Source of the DNA: GCA-002726655 sp046582185
GTDB lineage: Bacteria > Pseudomonadota > Gammaproteobacteria > Pseudomonadales > Azotimanducaceae
NCBI GenBank assembly: GCA_046582185.1
Contig: JAYGEX010000018.1
Location: forward strand, 160,068 to 224,067
Length of the DNA: 64,000 bases
Reading direction: 5' to 3'
A model generated the notes under the pieces. The model ran no database searches. It worked only from the letters and a program-made list of their open reading frames with translations, and was not told the DNA's origin. Of this stretch, positions 36,022-44,692 are shown piece by piece (the stretch's first letter is position 1; the number at the start of each line of letters is the position of its first letter). The position numbers and the translations under genes are program-made.

Positions 36022-37026
36022 ATGTTTATGAGCGAAGTAAGCAACGACCCACATCCGTTTTCAAGGCTCACGCCTGACTTTATTATGGATGCCCTGGAAA
36101 GCTTGAATTACCGGTGCGATGCCCGAAACCTTGAACTGAACAGCTACGAAAATCGCGTCTACCAAATTGGCATTGAGGATGCTGAACCCGTCATTGGAAA
36201 ATTCTATCGCCCGAACCGATGGAGCGACGAGGAAATTCTGGAAGAACATGAATTTACCCGGGAATTGCAGGATGAAGAAATTTCAGTGGTTGCGCCGTTG
36301 GTTTTGGAATCCGGCTCAAGCCTTGCCCACTACAAAGACTTCCGATTTGCGCTTTATCCTCGCCGTGGCGGCCGCGCACCGGAACTGGATGACCTTAACT
36401 GCCTTGAAATACTGGGCCGCTTTATCGGTAGAATTCACAGCGTGGGTGGGCGAAAAAAATTCATTCACCGCAGACATATATCAATTGAAGAATATGGCTT
36501 CCAAACCAGACTATTCCTGCTGGAAAATAATTTCATCCCGAATGACCTTCTGCCCGCTTATGAATCAGTATCCATCGCTTTGTTGGAAGATCTTGAAAAG
36601 AGTATCGCCTCAGTCCCGTACAAATCAATACGATTGCATGGTGATTGCCACATGGGCAACGTTCTGTGGAGGGATGACATACCTCATTTCGTCGATTTTG
36701 ACGACGCCAGATCGGGACCGGCGATTCAGGACCTGTGGATGATGCTATCCGGCGAGCCCTCGGAGCAGTCAATTCAAATGTCGACTATCCTTGAAGGCTA
36801 CATGGATTTTATGGAGTTCGACTACGCAGAGTTACGCCTGATCGAACCCTTGAGGACGCTGCGCATGATGTACCACGCAGGATGGCTGGCAAAGAGATGG
36901 GATGATCCGGCATTTCCGCGTGCATTTCCTTTTTTCAATACGGAACGCTACTGGTCGGATCACATCCTGGAGCTGCGAGAACAATGGGCAAAGCTCAGCG
37001 AGCCAAGCTTGCAAATATTCCCCTGA
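36022..37026 (+). CDS. srkA: Stress response Ser/Thr protein kinase SrkA (YihE/RdoA)
   Basis: A 334-aa aminoglycoside-phosphotransferase-like kinase. Motifs: NSYENRVYQIG at the N-lobe, GKFYRPNRWS with the ATP lysine, EEHEFTRELQ, then LHGDCHMGNVLWRDD (catalytic loop) and HFVDFDDARSGPAIQDLW (metal loop). These match SrkA/YihE, which protects gammaproteobacteria from stress-induced, MazEF-linked death and Cpx stress. Length 328 aa in E. coli. It stands alone after modABC with a 106-bp gap, and is convergent with the acyltransferase gene. DsbA, the usual downstream neighbour, is absent. Confidence 0.93.
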   Translation: MFMSEVSNDPHPFSRLTPDFIMDALESLNYRCDARNLELNSYENRVYQIGIEDAEPVIGKFYRPNRWSDEEILEEHEFTRELQDEEISVVAPLVLESGSSLAHYKDFRFALYPRRGGRAPELDDLNCLEILGRFIGRIHSVGGRKKFIHRRHISIEEYGFQTRLFLLENNFIPNDLLPAYESVSIALLEDLEKSIASVPYKSIRLHGDCHMGNVLWRDDIPHFVDFDDARSGPAIQDLWMMLSGEPSEQSIQMSTILEGYMDFMEFDYAELRLIEPLRTLRMMYHAGWLAKRWDDPAFPRAFPFFNTERYWSDHILELREQWAKLSEPSLQIFP

Positions 37027-37035
37027 CGAGCAGCC

Positions 37036-38172
37036 TCAAGCAGTCGCTTTTAGCTTGTTAAGCACGGGGTTGGCGTACATCCTGAGCCAATAGTCTCGAT
37101 GACCTGCTTCGCACTCCTGCAATTTTTCATCCAATAATCTGGTATCAACGAGCTCAATGTCTTGCTTAATCTTGTCCCAGACACTGGAATATTCTTCTTC
37201 CTGAATTTGAGACAGCGCCCAATAATTAATCGGATAAAGCTCAAGATTGCCGAGTATCTGACGATCCAACTCGCTTGCAACCTGCTCGGCGCTGGCGTAG
37301 TCGGGACCCAGGATATCGCCCAGCCTCAAGGTTACTCTGCCTTTGAACCCAGCCAGCCCCTTTACCAGACTCAACAGATCCTCTCCTTCAGCCTTGCTGT
37401 ACTTACCTGATTCAGCGAGGGCGGTCAGTTCCCTCGCCTTAATGGCATCACAGGGATCGAATTCATAGGACAAGGTCACAGGCACAATTCGCATTTTGCC
37501 AATGGTCTCTGCGAAATCCGCCTTCCTGTTACAAAGGGTCAGCATTTTGATCAGCGCAGGATCTGTCAAATCAATGCCATCTTTTGCTCGACCTTCACTC
37601 TGGGCAATCCAGACAGACTGCCTGCTATTCATGGACATTTCGATGTATTGGGAAGATTCCAACAAAGCTGCATAGACCTTCTTTCTGCCCGACTCACCAC
37701 GACGTATAAAAAAACTCTTATTGAGTTTCATTATATCGGTCGCAAACTGTCGCTGAATCAGGTTGTCACCTACGGCGATTCTCACTGTATTCATACCTTT
37801 ATGGAACAGTGCGTAATTCAGCAACATTGAGTCACCGGCGATATCACGATGATTACTGATAAACAGATAGGATTCGTCCCTTTCCAGTTTCTCAAAGCCA
37901 AGATATTTAAACTCTGTTATTGACTCGGCGATCAGAAGGCTAACGTAATGTTCAACGACGGCCTGAAACCCTTCAATGCTGCTAACACTGTTTAGATGCT
38001 TGGCAAGCGTCCGTCTGACCATCCATTCGACCAGACCCGGTAGCATTTTCTGTAAGCGAGGCGCCTGCCACTGGCCAATAAATTTCAGAAAATCACGTTC
38101 AAGCAATAAACGCCTGATAACATCTTCCACTTCGCCGTCATTATAAGGTCGTATATCATCGAAGGTGTTCAT
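37036..38172 (-). CDS. 1-acyl-glycerol-3-phosphate acyltransferase-family protein
   Basis: A 378-aa protein with a PlsC/acyltransferase domain. The signature is YLFISNHRDIAGDSMLLN, with the catalytic histidine and an aspartate; in this subfamily the spacing is HX5D, not the usual HX4D. Later blocks are RIAVGDNLIQRQF, LNKSFFIRRGESGRKKVY and WIAQSEGRAKDGIDLTDPALIKML, the last being the substrate-binding EGR-like motif. It has no clear TM helix. The acyl acceptor is unknown; lysophospholipid acylation is the family expectation. Single gene, convergent with srkA. Confidence 0.82.
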   Translation of the reverse strand: MNTFDDIRPYNDGEVEDVIRRLLLERDFLKFIGQWQAPRLQKMLPGLVEWMVRRTLAKHLNSVSSIEGFQAVVEHYVSLLIAESITEFKYLGFEKLERDESYLFISNHRDIAGDSMLLNYALFHKGMNTVRIAVGDNLIQRQFATDIMKLNKSFFIRRGESGRKKVYAALLESSQYIEMSMNSRQSVWIAQSEGRAKDGIDLTDPALIKMLTLCNRKADFAETIGKMRIVPVTLSYEFDPCDAIKARELTALAESGKYSKAEGEDLLSLVKGLAGFKGRVTLRLGDILGPDYASAEQVASELDRQILGNLELYPINYWALSQIQEEEYSSVWDKIKQDIELVDTRLLDEKLQECEAGHRDYWLRMYANPVLNKLKATA

Positions 38173-38276
38173 GTACAGCTCATATCGTATGCATTGAATT
38201 ACGGAATTTTCCAGCGGGCATTCTACTTGTTCTGCGCCCTTTGGCGCTACTCTCGATCCGAATCGGAGCTATTTTA

Positions 38277-38310
38277 TAATCAGCGCTATCTAATAATCAG
38301 CACTATCTAA
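38277..38310 (+). repeat. Two tandem 17-bp repeats at the 3' end of the TauE gene
   Basis: TAATCAGCGCTATCTAA (38277-38293) and TAATCAGCACTATCTAA (38294-38310) differ at one base. The second covers the stop of the minus-strand TauE/SafE gene. Confidence 0.9.
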
Positions 38311-39043
38311 CAATTAGAAATGATCCAACGCCGATCAGCAAGATAAAGACCAGGCGCCGCACCAGTTTATCCGGGATTAGATGAAGTACACGGCCAGTCA
38401 GCATCGTCACGATAACAACCACCGGAATCGCTATCGCAGTCGTACTAAGAACGCTTTTGTCTATGTGGCCAGCGACACCCGCAATCATAGATCTGCAAAT
38501 GGTTGATACTGCAAATACGCCAAGAAGGGTAGAACGGATAATAATGAGCTCCAATGGCTGCCGGTACATGAAGTAAGCTAATGGTGCTCCACCGGCGCTG
38601 TATAAACCCGCGATTATGCCGCCCAATACACCGGTAAACCCTATGGATGACCTGGAAGAGACCTCATCGAATGGCGATGGAGTGATCATGAGCATGATGC
38701 CCCCGGAAATAATCACGATGCCAAGGAAAGTTTTGAGCGAGCTATAATACTGATTGCTCAAGAACTCCAGCAGCAAGAAACCTACAATCAGAAAGGGAAC
38801 CATGCCTGCCGTAATCCATTTCAAATAATACAGATCTACATGGCGATGACTTTGTCTGAGCGCCACCACGGTATTGGCGAGAGAGATAAAGCTAATAACA
38901 GCCGCAGAGAAGCTGATATCGGCAACATCCAGCGCAGTGACCCCGGCAATAATTATCAGACCCATGGCGAAACCGGTGATGGTCTGTACGACCGCACCAA
39001 TTGCAACAAGGGTGAGGAACAATAGTATGTTAATCTCCGGCAC
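38303..39043 (-). CDS. TauE/SafE family sulfite/anion exporter-like membrane protein
   Basis: A 246-aa inner-membrane protein with seven or eight hydrophobic helices. N-terminal block GAVVQTITGFAMGLIIIAG and central GVLGGIIAGLYSAGGAPLAYFM are the paired repeats of the TauE/SafE (DUF81) family, which exports sulfite, organosulfonates or other small anions. The substrate here is unknown. The start is a GTG at 39043; GGGAA lies upstream in a stretch of tandem 14-bp repeats. Single gene. Confidence 0.85.
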   Translation of the reverse strand: MPEINILLFLTLVAIGAVVQTITGFAMGLIIIAGVTALDVADISFSAAVISFISLANTVVALRQSHRHVDLYYLKWITAGMVPFLIVGFLLLEFLSNQYYSSLKTFLGIVIISGGIMLMITPSPFDEVSSRSSIGFTGVLGGIIAGLYSAGGAPLAYFMYRQPLELIIIRSTLLGVFAVSTICRSMIAGVAGHIDKSVLSTTAIAIPVVVIVTMLTGRVLHLIPDKLVRRLVFILLIGVGSFLIVR

Positions 39044-39045
39044 TT

Positions 39046-39090
39046 TAGTTCCCGATCAATAGTTTCCGATCAATAGTTTCCGATCAATCG
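39046..39090 (+). repeat. Tandem 14-bp repeats immediately upstream of the TauE gene
   Basis: CCGATCAATAGTTT occurs at 39052-39065 and 39066-39079, with a partial third copy at 39080-39090 and a few matching bases before 39052. It covers the 5' untranslated part of the minus-strand gene. The whole gap 39044-39265 has no convincing gene. Confidence 0.93.
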
Positions 39091-39141
39091 TAAGGACAAC
39101 GCTCATGGTAACTCAGCGTTTGGGTAGTTCATTCGCAAGTA

Positions 39142-39216
39142 ATTCTATCCAGGACAGCTCTATTCTGCGCGGTTCTAATCTGGACAGGTCCATTCTAGAT
39201 AAGCCTATATTCGGTA
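39142..39216. repeat. Degenerate 15-bp tandem repeats
   Basis: Five adjacent units with 15-bp period (starting 39142, 39157, 39172, 39187, 39202), each a variant of GYTCTATTCTGGACA. Read on the minus strand they give an LSR(M/I)(D/E) pentad pattern, like a decayed pentapeptide-coding repeat. Lies between TauE and hemJ in a region without a supported gene. Confidence 0.7.
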
Positions 39217-39265
39217 GATTCATAAGCATTACTTTTTCCCGCCTAAAATCAATTGTACCCCAGCA

Positions 39266-39685
39266 ATGAGTATTCTCTGGGTAAAAACCATCCACATACT
39301 ATTTGTAATCTCATGGATGGCGGGTGTCTTTTACCTGCCCAGGATTCTGGTTCACTATGTTGAAGGCAAGAAAGCGGGAGAAGATATAAGACGCCTGGTC
39401 ATTATGGCGGAAAAACTATTCAGATTTTCAAGCCTTATGGCAGTTTTGGCGATCATCCCTGGCCTTATTCTGTGGCTTGGCTATGGCATTACAGGCAACT
39501 GGCTAACAATTAAGCTATTTCTGGTCCTTGTGCTGATCGCCTACCAGCTTCAATCTTTACGCTATATTCACATGATGCAACAAGACAAGATAATCCAATC
39601 GTCCCTCTTTTTCCGCCTCTACAACGAAGCTGCTCTTTTCATTGTGATACCGATATTAATCATGGTGGAAGTAAAGCCCTTCTAA
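39266..39685 (+). CDS. hemJ: Protoporphyrinogen IX oxidase HemJ / CopD-family membrane protein
   Basis: A 139-aa protein with four TM helices. The N-terminal block WVKTIHILFVISWMAGVFYL, then PRILVHYVEG, matches HemJ, which oxidises protoporphyrinogen IX in haem synthesis and holds haem via a conserved His (here H9). Other HemJ residues are GLILWLGYG and NWLTIKLFLVL. The 139 aa length equals HemJ (about 142). Related CopD copper-export domains are longer. Confidence 0.85.
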   Translation: MSILWVKTIHILFVISWMAGVFYLPRILVHYVEGKKAGEDIRRLVIMAEKLFRFSSLMAVLAIIPGLILWLGYGITGNWLTIKLFLVLVLIAYQLQSLRYIHMMQQDKIIQSSLFFRLYNEAALFIVIPILIMVEVKPF

Positions 39686-39692
39686 AAAAGTC

Positions 39693-39724
39693 GGAACCCA
39701 AGCGCCGAAATAAATCGACGGAAC
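39693..39724 (+). promoter_or_regulatory. Possible ECF-type promoter upstream of the EF-hand gene
   Basis: GGAAC occurs twice, at 39693-39697 and 39720-39724, in the 94-bp gap before the EF-hand gene. The first copy is followed, at a 15-bp gap after GGAACCC, by TCGA (39715-39718), resembling a GGAAC/TC-type ECF promoter; the second is followed by CGTATAA. An ECF sigma gene lies downstream, so autoregulation is plausible but unproven. Confidence 0.25.
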
Positions 39725-39779
39725 TTTGCCTTACATGCGTATAAGGAAATAAGAACACGCATAACCAAAGGAAAGGACC

Positions 39780-40265
39780 ATGCAAAATCCTAAGAACACG
39801 CTAGCAATCAAGCTATTTACGATCGTGATTATCACCAGTGCGTCCGCAACTTGCTTCGCAGCTGGACACGGCGCCAGGATGATCGAACATTTAGACACCG
39901 ATGGAGATAATCTTATCAGTCTGGATGAGTTTCACCCACCGGAAGGCAGGGGTGGAATGTTGAAGCGGGCAGACCTTAATGGAGATGGCATCGTCACAAT
40001 CGAGGAAGCGACTCAGGTCAGAGATGAGCGAAATGCTGAGCGTGCGGAGAGTTCAGGTAGACGATTGGAGAAAACCTTCGAGCAAATGGACACCAATAAC
40101 GATGGTGCAGTCTCGGGCGATGAAATGCGCCTTTATGCTTTTAACAAGGTTGACAAGAACCAGGACGGTTACCTCTCCGAAGAGGAACTTAGGAACGGCC
40201 GCAAGCACAGGAGAAAACAGTACGACCGATGGCAGAGCGGCGAACATCATTCTCACGACGATTAG
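39780..40265 (+). CDS. Exported EF-hand calcium-binding protein
   Basis: A 161-aa protein with a signal peptide (to about residue 28, TCFA-AGH) and four EF-hand-like loops: LDTDGDNLISLDEF, ADLNGDGIVTIEEA, MDTNNDGAVSGDEM and VDKNQDGYLSEEEL, all with Asp at position 1 and Glu at position 12. The C-terminus is His/Asp-rich (EHHSHDD). It is periplasmic and would bind calcium or other divalent cations. Its stop is 60 bp before an ECF sigma gene whose operon ends in a heavy-metal-sensor-like protein. Confidence 0.88.
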   Translation: MQNPKNTLAIKLFTIVIITSASATCFAAGHGARMIEHLDTDGDNLISLDEFHPPEGRGGMLKRADLNGDGIVTIEEATQVRDERNAERAESSGRRLEKTFEQMDTNNDGAVSGDEMRLYAFNKVDKNQDGYLSEEELRNGRKHRRKQYDRWQSGEHHSHDD

Positions 40266-40324
40266 GATAAGTCGCTAAAATATCATGCTTTTGTCGATAT
40301 TAACGGTCATGATATGTATCACTT

Positions 40325-40867
40325 ATGGAGGCGGATGAATTAGATCTTATCAGGCGAATGGTGGCAGGCGAGGAGTCAGCCTACCGGAAATTGCTCGAAA
40401 AACACCTGCCTCCACTATCCAACTATGTAATAAGAATGATGGTCAACACCGCCGATGCAGATGATATTGTTCAAGAAACGCTGATTCGATTGTGGACCAG
40501 GGGAGATCAATTTTCCCCTGAGAAAACCAAGCTTACAACGTGGTTACATAAGATCGCACACAATCTTTGCATTGATCATTTTCGAAAGCACCGGCGATCA
40601 ATTGATGAACATCCTGTCCAGGAAGTGGCTCTGACGTCTGGCCCGGAAACGAGTCTTGTACAGCAGGGACTATCTAGGGACATCACGCGGGCAATGATGG
40701 CATTGCCCGAAAGACAACGAAGCGCCATCATTATGTGCCACTATCAAGGACTCTCAAACAAGGAAGCCGCGATAGTATTGGATATCTCGGTGGACGCGCT
40801 GGAATCACTGATGGCAAGAGGACGAGGCAAACTTAGACAGATACTGGCAGCTGACTATGAAGATTGA
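40325..40867 (+). CDS. ECF-type RNA polymerase sigma factor
   Basis: A 180-aa sigma-70 family protein with two domains. Region 2: ADDIVQETLIRLWTRG, then TWLHKIAHNLCIDHFRKHRR. Region 4: LPERQRSAIIMCHYQGLSNKEAA, then DISVDALESLMARGRGKLRQIL, an HTH that binds the -35 element. ECF sigma factors are held by an anti-sigma factor until an envelope signal arrives. The next gene overlaps its end by 11 bp and encodes a membrane protein with the size of an anti-sigma factor. Confidence 0.94.
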   Translation: MEADELDLIRRMVAGEESAYRKLLEKHLPPLSNYVIRMMVNTADADDIVQETLIRLWTRGDQFSPEKTKLTTWLHKIAHNLCIDHFRKHRRSIDEHPVQEVALTSGPETSLVQQGLSRDITRAMMALPERQRSAIIMCHYQGLSNKEAAIVLDISVDALESLMARGRGKLRQILAADYED

Positions 40868-41318
40868 ACGGTTTCGACAAATACTGGCCGCCTACGGTAC
40901 AAGAGAGGCGCAATGGCCAATCGACGAGCGAAATGAAGCGCTTGAATTGGTACAAACAGATGCGAAGTGCGCGCAACTGCTGGAAGCTCATCGCGAACTT
41001 GATGATGTTCTGGATGGATATATTCCGCTCTCGGCAACTATTTTTGTAGAGCACATCCTTGAAAGATTACCGAAACCCATCACTGACCGGCTTGTTAACT
41101 GGCTATTACCAAAGGCGAGAAGAGACATATGGAAACCTGCCACGGCGAGTGTTCTTCCTTTAGTATTGGGAATTTTAATTGGCTCAAGTACATTGTTAGA
41201 TAGCCTATCTCTTGTAGATGACACTTTGGCAATCGACTGGGACGAAGAAATCTATCTACTCGCATTAGATGACAATGGTCATTCCAGTGAATTATTGGAA
41301 GACAGCACCGATGAATAA
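40857..41318 (+). CDS. Single-TM membrane protein, candidate anti-sigma factor
   Basis: A 153-aa protein with a cytoplasmic N-terminus of about 90 residues (AYGTREAQWPIDERNEALEL opens it), one hydrophobic segment near 97-115 (ATASVLPLVLGILIGSSTLL) and a short acidic periplasmic tail. Position overlapping the sigma gene by 11 bp and N-in topology suit an anti-sigma factor. No canonical zinc-binding (ZAS) HxxxCxxC motif is seen, so this rests on context. Its last 8 bp overlap the start of the CnrX/Spy-like gene. Confidence 0.65.
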   Translation: MKIERFRQILAAYGTREAQWPIDERNEALELVQTDAKCAQLLEAHRELDDVLDGYIPLSATIFVEHILERLPKPITDRLVNWLLPKARRDIWKPATASVLPLVLGILIGSSTLLDSLSLVDDTLAIDWDEEIYLLALDDNGHSSELLEDSTDE

Positions 41319-41769
41319 AGGGAGAATATTTACGGTAATGTTGATTGTATCGCTCGGCTTGAATTTTCTGTTTATCGGCACAATCATAGGCAGAAACATC
41401 ATGTTGGGCCCGCCCCAATTTCCCCATCCACTGGGTTGGGTTGCACATAGCATAGATAAAGCAGAGAGAGACAAAATTGCACCGCTGCTGCGGGAAAATA
41501 CGCTCTCCAATATAAGACTGTTAAAGGAAATGCGGATAGCCCGCCATGAGTTCAACCAGTTATTGATGGAAGAGCAAGTCGATGAAACCGCGATTGACAA
41601 ATCATTGCAACGGCTGAGGAATGCATCATCGGATTATCAATCGACTGTGCATCAGCAAATGATTGTCATCTTGAAAGATCTAAAGCCAGAACAGCGTCGT
41701 AAAGTCGCAAGATACCTGATGAACCACCGCCGTTCAGATAGGATGCCACGGCATCGAAACGACAGGTAA
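41311..41769 (+). CDS. Periplasmic heavy-metal sensor-like protein (CnrX/Spy family)
   Basis: About 152 aa from the ATG at 41311 (the longer frame from 41269 only overlaps the upstream gene). An N-terminal TM helix (residues 4-26) is followed by a helical periplasmic domain: LRENTLSNIRLLKEMRIARHEFNQLL and QRLRNASSDYQSTVHQQMIVI, the heptad-like helices of periplasmic heavy-metal-sensor (CnrX/ZraP/Spy-like) proteins. In the cnrYXH system CnrX senses nickel or cobalt and releases the sigma factor. The C-terminus is rich in Arg/His. With the sigma and membrane genes it forms a three-gene signalling unit. Confidence 0.78.
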   Translation: MNKGRIFTVMLIVSLGLNFLFIGTIIGRNIMLGPPQFPHPLGWVAHSIDKAERDKIAPLLRENTLSNIRLLKEMRIARHEFNQLLMEEQVDETAIDKSLQRLRNASSDYQSTVHQQMIVILKDLKPEQRRKVARYLMNHRRSDRMPRHRNDR

Positions 41770-41876
41770 GCCGCAAAGAGCCGCCGCTACGCCAATATTG
41801 AATCAGCCTTATTTCACCGCCTTCGCACCGGACGATACTGTATACTTTTTGCTCGTCCTGTCACCAACATCAAACC

Positions 41877-42434
41877 GTGAAATATTCCATTAGAAACTCC
41901 CTATCTACTCTCTTTGAAACGGCGTTGTCGTCCTCTGGCTTGGATTATTTTGAAACGGCCTTTGATGCCGGTTGGCGCTCTGAGTGTGAGCTTCAGAATG
42001 TAAACGACCTGACTCAATGGCGCCCTATCGCACAATCGCAGCCAGTCGATTTTTCGGGTCTTGCAAACGCTGTTGAGCAAGAGATTCATCCGGATATCTG
42101 CGAATACTATGGGAGCTTCTGGGCGAGCACACTGGAATCCACAAGTCAGGAAGGGCAGGTCAGCCTGATTCAGCTATGGAATCAGGAAGATTTTGATCGA
42201 CTGATCGGTAATCTGATTGGGCACCTCATGGTTAAGCGACGATCAAAGCAACCGTTCACTGTATTCTTCGCCAATACAGAGCCGGACACTGAGTTTTTTC
42301 TAAGTATAGATAACGAGACAGGTCGAATCCTTCTGGAAGAAGCCGGAAAACCACCCATCCGCGAAGTCGAAAAGGATCTGATCACTTTTCTCAAGCGCCT
42401 CACTCCCGTTGCAACCAATTCTGGTATTTATTAG
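41877..42434 (+). CDS. syd: SecY-interacting protein Syd
   Basis: A 185-aa cytoplasmic protein matching Syd: DAGWRSECELQNVNDLTQWRPI, the HPDICEYYGSFWAS block, LIQLWNQEDFDRLIGNLIGHLM, and FFANTEPDTEFFLSIDNETG. Syd binds SecY at the inner membrane and may prevent incorrect assembly of the translocon. Syd is almost confined to gammaproteobacteria, so it helps to place the genome. GTG-like codon at 41877 is the likely start (ACCGTG-AAA). Confidence 0.9.
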   Translation: MKYSIRNSLSTLFETALSSSGLDYFETAFDAGWRSECELQNVNDLTQWRPIAQSQPVDFSGLANAVEQEIHPDICEYYGSFWASTLESTSQEGQVSLIQLWNQEDFDRLIGNLIGHLMVKRRSKQPFTVFFANTEPDTEFFLSIDNETGRILLEEAGKPPIREVEKDLITFLKRLTPVATNSGIY

Positions 42435-42576
42435 CCGGATCATTTTCCAGTTACTTTTTATATAGCCTGGAAATATAGCCAGATTAGCCAAAGCCTAAAG
42501 CTTCGGCGTATCGTTTTGACAAAGCACGTCGAAGAGTTAGCATCATCGTATAACTGATTTATAGCTGGATACTATT

Positions 42577-43377
42577 ATGGAAGCACTATTGTCTGGGCAA
42601 GTTGTGCTCGTCACAGGAGCAAATCGGGGTATCGGCAAACAGTTGTCTGCAGACCTCGCGGCAGCAGGCGCTACAGTTGTATTATCAGCACGCAATGCGG
42701 CTAGCCTGGATGCTATTACCAAACAAATCGAAACTGCCGGCGGGCAGTGTGATCGCGTTAATCTCGATGTCACCCAAGAAGAAATGGTCACATCAGTCGT
42801 GGATGACATTGTGTCCCGCCACGGCCGGATCGACTTGTTAGTGAACAATGCCGGAATTGGTGCCGGTTCAAAATACCCTTGGGATCTGCCCGTTGATGAA
42901 TGGTGGGCAGTACAGGAAGTAAACGTGAGGGGTGTATACCTATGTACACAAGCGGTTATGCGCCATATGATTCAGCAGAAATCCGGGCGTATTATTGACG
43001 TCGGTAGTTTAATCGGCGCCAACCCCAGCCCCGCCGCAGCACCCTACTCCGTAAGCAAAGCAGCTCTCTTTAGATGGAATTCATGCCTGGCCGAGGCGGC
43101 GAAAGAATTTGGCGTGTCGGTGTTCATTATAAGCCCTGGCCTGGTGGCAACCGACATGACGAATCGGCCACAGTTTGACAATATACCCGCAGATCAATGG
43201 GTTCCAATAGAAAAAAGTGGCGAACTTGTGGTCGCATTAGCATCGGGAGTAGCGGATAGGCTCGCCGGTAGATTTATTCACGCGCTGGACGACCTGGATA
43301 CACTCATCGCACACGCAGATGAGATAATTGAGAATAACCTTCAGTCGCTCAGCATGACGATCTTTGATGAATCATGA
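42577..43377 (+). CDS. Short-chain dehydrogenase/reductase
   Basis: A 266-aa Rossmann-fold NAD(P)-dependent oxidoreductase. TGANRGIG at 14-21 binds the cofactor, NNAGIGAG (about 90-97) is the second SDR motif, and GSLIGANPSPAAAPYSVSKAA supplies the Ser-Tyr-Lys catalytic triad. Arg in the TGANRGIG loop and the following sequence do not settle NAD versus NADP. Substrate unknown. It is on the plus strand, convergent to the two MFS genes. Confidence 0.85.
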   Translation: MEALLSGQVVLVTGANRGIGKQLSADLAAAGATVVLSARNAASLDAITKQIETAGGQCDRVNLDVTQEEMVTSVVDDIVSRHGRIDLLVNNAGIGAGSKYPWDLPVDEWWAVQEVNVRGVYLCTQAVMRHMIQQKSGRIIDVGSLIGANPSPAAAPYSVSKAALFRWNSCLAEAAKEFGVSVFIISPGLVATDMTNRPQFDNIPADQWVPIEKSGELVVALASGVADRLAGRFIHALDDLDTLIAHADEIIENNLQSLSMTIFDES

Positions 43378-43408
43378 AATTGCGAAGACACAATCGGGTC
43401 GACGGGAT

Positions 43409-44680
43409 TCACGCGACTGCCTCCTCACGATTGGGCAAGCGAATAAGTACTGTCACAACGCCTGCCAGTAAAAAAGCCACAGCCCAAACCTGAAATGCAT
43501 AAGTGTAGCTGCCGTAGGTATCAGCAATATACCCCGTGATTAACACCCAGAATGTTGCAGGTGCCAGAAAAAATGAGAGCAGACCATTCACGCGCGAGAA
43601 TTTCTTTACTCCAAAGAGGCGGGAAATCAATACCGAGCGAACTGGCACCATGCCACCGAAGCCCAAGCCAAACAAAGCTGCTGCCAACATCATGGCAAGG
43701 TATGTATCAACAGACATAAAGACCAGAGTCGAAGAAAAATACGAAGTCACTGCGAGCAGCACTGTCTTTTTCGCATCCATCCTATCCATCATCCAACCGA
43801 ACAGTATCTTGCCAGCTATGGCAAACCCCCCAGCGACACCCAGCACATAGGACGCATCATAGAGCGTAAAGTCTAATTCAGTCGTTAGGTAAGCTGGCAG
43901 GTGAGTTATCATGGCACTAAAAACACCATTCATCAGGCCAAAGGTCAGGACTACACTCCAGAAAGCCTTCGAAGTTATAAACTCCCGGTAGATCTCCACA
44001 TTGGACTGTTCGGTTTCTGCAGTTTCCTTACCTGGCTCCTCCGCTCCATCATCCCCATCAGGGTATTGCCCCAACACACTGGGAGATTGCTTCACCACCC
44101 ACAGGGTCATTGGCACAATCAACAGAACCAGAATTGAAGCGTAAAGAGTATAAGTATTTCTCCAACCCAGATTGAGTGATAGCCAGGTTGCAACCGTTGG
44201 CATGACGACGCCGGCAACCGAGATCCCCATGATGGCAATACCAAGAGCTAAGCCCCGATTTCGCGTAAACCAGTTAACCATCAACTTCGTTTGGGTTAAC
44301 GGCCCCACACATCCCCAGCCGATACCTTGAAATATTAATAAAGTGAAGAAAAATTCATAATATCCATCAACAAACTGCAACAAAAAATAACCGATAGTCA
44401 ACCAACAAGCACCGAAGCAAATCACCAGCTTTAAAGGAAATTTATCAATAATAAAACCGATGATCGGTGCAACACAGCTGGAAATGAAAAGAACCAGGCT
44501 GATGACCAGCGATATTTCCGTTCGTGCAACGCCAAATTCCTCCATCCAAATCGGGAAGAAAATGCCTCTTGTATGAAGAAAGAAGCAGGAAGCGAAAAAG
44601 CCCATGAGAAAAGAATAAGCGGCGAGGATGTATCCGTAGAAGAATTTCGATTGCCGATCTGGAACTAAGACATCTGACAC
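43409..44680 (-). CDS. MFS transporter, OFA/monocarboxylate-like
   Basis: A 423-aa carrier with 12 TM segments: conserved N-terminal GIFFPIWMEEFGVARTEIS, FIIDKFPLKLV (the loop 2-3 motif), WGCVGPLTQTKLMVNWF and RNRGLALGIAIMG. The pattern of RNRGLALGI and W-L-N-L-G-W-R matches oxalate/formate antiporter and monocarboxylate-type carriers. It is the last of four transport genes on the minus strand, 12 bp downstream of the ACS-type MFS gene. Substrate is unknown. Confidence 0.8.
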   Translation of the reverse strand: MSDVLVPDRQSKFFYGYILAAYSFLMGFFASCFFLHTRGIFFPIWMEEFGVARTEISLVISLVLFISSCVAPIIGFIIDKFPLKLVICFGACWLTIGYFLLQFVDGYYEFFFTLLIFQGIGWGCVGPLTQTKLMVNWFTRNRGLALGIAIMGISVAGVVMPTVATWLSLNLGWRNTYTLYASILVLLIVPMTLWVVKQSPSVLGQYPDGDDGAEEPGKETAETEQSNVEIYREFITSKAFWSVVLTFGLMNGVFSAMITHLPAYLTTELDFTLYDASYVLGVAGGFAIAGKILFGWMMDRMDAKKTVLLAVTSYFSSTLVFMSVDTYLAMMLAAALFGLGFGGMVPVRSVLISRLFGVKKFSRVNGLLSFFLAPATFWVLITGYIADTYGSYTYAFQVWAVAFLLAGVVTVLIRLPNREEAVA

Positions 44681-44692
44681 AACTTTCTTGCT

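Noticed and set aside
39113..39295. 60-aa minus-strand ORF
   Set aside because: Mostly the degenerate 15-bp repeat, overlapping the hemJ start; more likely a repeat relic than a gene.
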